Positions 62,576 through 64,000 of a stretch of 64,000 nucleotides of DNA are shown one piece after another. Source of the DNA: Sphingobacteriales bacterium (GTDB lineage Bacteria; Bacteroidota; Bacteroidia; Sphingobacteriales; Sphingobacteriaceae). The notes below the pieces were generated by a model. The model searched no databases and was not told the origin of the DNA. It saw only the letters and a program-made list of their open reading frames with translations. The DNA lies in assembly GCA_004294495.1 (NCBI GenBank), contig REAS01000043.1:1-64000 (forward strand). Reading direction: 5' to 3'. Position numbers and translations under genes: made by a program. The first letter of the stretch is position 1. Every line of letters starts with the position of its first letter.

Positions 62576-64000
62576 CTATTTGCCTACTTTACTTCTTTTC
62601 TTCTTAAATTTTGGTGTATCATTAGGATCAATTTGAGGATCTCCTACACTACTCATTGCACAACGAAAACCAATCTCTGATGTTGACTCTCCTTGGTCTA
62701 AAAACCTTCTAGTTCCAGGATTTAACCAGTATGCTCTATCATTCCACGATCCACCTTTGAAAACTTTAGATCTATCGCTAACCATTGTTATACGACCATA
62801 CAAATCTAAATTTTGTGGATCTAAAGCACCACGTTGATCTGCTTTGAAAGTAACTTTTTGTAGAGCCATTAAAGTATCTTTAGGTTCTGGTGTTGCAGGG
62901 CTTTCAGTTGATTGACTTGGAAATCTAGCACTTTGACTTAAATAATCGTCTTTTTTTCCAGATTTCGCAGCTTCTTGCATGGGTATATTTGTGCTTCCCA
63001 TGGTTTGAATTTTTCCTTGAGTATCATACACATTATTTTTAAAGTTGTTACCTCTAAAAGGCGCAAAATCTTCAGTTTCGTTAAAAGAAAGTTGACGGTA
63101 AGTGTCATAAACCCATTCGTTTACATTACCAGCCATATTGTACAAACCAAAATCATTTGGTAAATATTTTTTAACTGGTGCAGTTATATCGGCAGCATCA
63201 TTTAAATATCCTGCCACACCCATATTATCACCAGCACCTAATTTAAAGTTAGCGTAAATTTGTCCACGAGTTTTTCTATCAGGAGATCTAACACCTAAAC
63301 CATACCATGGGTAAACTTTGTTATTATTAATATTGCTTTGGCTCATGTTTCCTAACAGCGCTAAAGCAGCATATTCCCACTCCGCTTCGGTTGGTAACCT
63401 ATATTTACCTGGCGTAAACACTCCATCTTCAATTTTAGCAAACCTTCCTTTATTGGCTGTGCCACTTTTACCACTTTTACCAGCAGCAGCAGTTTGTTGG
63501 GCATTCATATTTTTTGGTGCAGCTTTACCAATATCGTTATATTGACCTTGTAAATATAAGTCTAAATCAAACGGTTGAGTATTTGCAGCAGAACCTTTGC
63601 TAGCAGTTTTGTTAGAAGTTCCTTTTTTACCGTTACCTGCAGTTGCCGATGAGTATGCTTTCCAATCATTCATAATTCCTTTTGTACGCAAAGCATTTTC
63701 ATTTACCATATTGGTTCTCCATTGGCAATAAGATACTGCTTGGTCCCAAGTAACACCAACAACCGGATATTCTCTATAAGCTGGGTGTCTTAAATAATTG
63801 TTTACATAAGGTTCGTTAAACCCTAATGGGCTTCGCCAAACTAAAGTATCTGGTAATGCTTCATAATACCATCTTTGGTCTTTAGCAACCTGTACTGTCC
63901 AAGTTAAGTATTCTAACCAGTCTAAATTAGAAACTTCTGTTTCATCCATGTAAAAAGTTGCAACAGTTACCCTTCTTTTTGGTGCCGAATAATCGTATCC
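62576..64000 (-). CDS. GldJ/GldK-like gliding motility lipoprotein, C-terminal part (cut by the window edge)
   Basis: The frame runs open to the window edge, so the N-terminus is missing; the first full residues read GYDYSAPKRRVTVATFYMDE. It is an FGE-sulfatase (formylglycine-generating enzyme) fold: RLPTEAEWEYAALALLGN, NMAGNVNEWVYDTYRQL, KGGSWNDRAYWLNPGTRRFL and EIGFRCAMS. In Bacteroidota this fold belongs to the gliding and type IX secretion proteins GldJ and GldK (PorK). The MDETEVSN motif and the basic C-terminal tail FKKKRSKVGK make GldJ a little more likely. Two internal Gly/Lys/Ala-rich insertions (about 105-160) are unusual. It should be an outer-membrane lipoprotein. Confidence 0.85.
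   Translation of the reverse strand, partial: GYDYSAPKRRVTVATFYMDETEVSNLDWLEYLTWTVQVAKDQRWYYEALPDTLVWRSPLGFNEPYVNNYLRHPAYREYPVVGVTWDQAVSYCQWRTNMVNENALRTKGIMNDWKAYSSATAGNGKKGTSNKTASKGSAANTQPFDLDLYLQGQYNDIGKAAPKNMNAQQTAAAGKSGKSGTANKGRFAKIEDGVFTPGKYRLPTEAEWEYAALALLGNMSQSNINNNKVYPWYGLGVRSPDRKTRGQIYANFKLGAGDNMGVAGYLNDAADITAPVKKYLPNDFGLYNMAGNVNEWVYDTYRQLSFNETEDFAPFRGNNFKNNVYDTQGKIQTMGSTNIPMQEAAKSGKKDDYLSQSARFPSQSTESPATPEPKDTLMALQKVTFKADQRGALDPQNLDLYGRITMVSDRSKVFKGGSWNDRAYWLNPGTRRFLDQGESTSEIGFRCAMSSVGDPQIDPNDTPKFKKKRSKVGK

Overview
The window is a 64 kb piece of a low-GC Bacteroidota chromosome. The evidence is the gene set: an OmpA protein with thrombospondin type 3 repeats, a GldJ/GldK-type gliding lipoprotein, a RemB-like outer-membrane barrel, and Bacteroidota-type DUF families. 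Several promoters also have the TTTG / TAnnTTTG form, and Shine-Dalgarno sequences are rare. The order cannot be fixed from sequence alone; a gliding or formerly gliding sphingobacterial, chitinophagal or flavobacterial lineage fits. It is ordinary chromosome with some accessory pieces. I saw no tRNA, rRNA, CRISPR array, prophage or intact insertion sequence.

Layout. 0.4-5.4 kb: fmt, a NamZ-type muramidase, a LolC/E-type permease and a GHL10 glycoside hydrolase. 5.7-8.8 kb: a coiled-coil membrane protein, then gmd-fcl (GDP-L-fucose synthesis). 9.3-15.6 kb: a SNF2 helicase, a CLC antiporter with no usable ATG, and aspS. 16.4-21.7 kb: a DacB-type lipoprotein, a DUF4197 lipoprotein, an Lrp regulator, and an mntR-mntH manganese operon with a clear palindromic operator. 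21.7-24.3 kb: an arsenic operon read leftwards (arsR, a DUF6428-like gene broken by an in-frame stop, an arsenate-reductase-like phosphatase, acr3). 24.3-25.5 kb: repeat elements and decayed coding sequence. 25.5-30.3 kb: a leftward run of a 47-aa membrane protein, ridA, an EamA transporter, recG and an MFS transporter. 30.4-35.4 kb: ompA, pepP and dxs.

35.4-45.0 kb is an exopolysaccharide region. It has four glycosyltransferases, a CapD/FlaA1-type sugar-nucleotide enzyme, an outer-membrane barrel, a methyltransferase and a hexapeptide acyltransferase, but no flippase or polymerase. 45.2-47.9 kb is glgA-glgC (glycogen). 48.4-53.7 kb holds a glycosyltransferase, a YjjG-type HAD phosphatase, an LpxH-like phosphoesterase, an AsmA-like protein and two tiny membrane proteins. 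53.8-55.7 kb pairs bioA with a ferritin-like diiron protein. 55.9-62.4 kb holds msrA, glyA, a Gfo/Idh/MocA oxidoreductase, scpA, a GH39 hydrolase and rsmE. The right edge cuts a gldJ/gldK-like gene.

The most interesting feature is a family of 214-229 bp elements in three copies (122-350, 15963-16190, 24422-24635). They have 15-bp terminal inverted repeats (AACCTGAGTTCGATT), and each copy is flanked by a different 3-bp direct duplication (AGG, TAT, AAT). The arms are conserved, but the GC-rich central hairpin differs between copies. They look like non-autonomous, MITE-like transposable elements. Other points worth following are the CLC gene whose natural start reads ATA, the in-frame TAA in the ars operon gene, the diiron protein next to bioA, and the operator-promoter overlap upstream of mntR.
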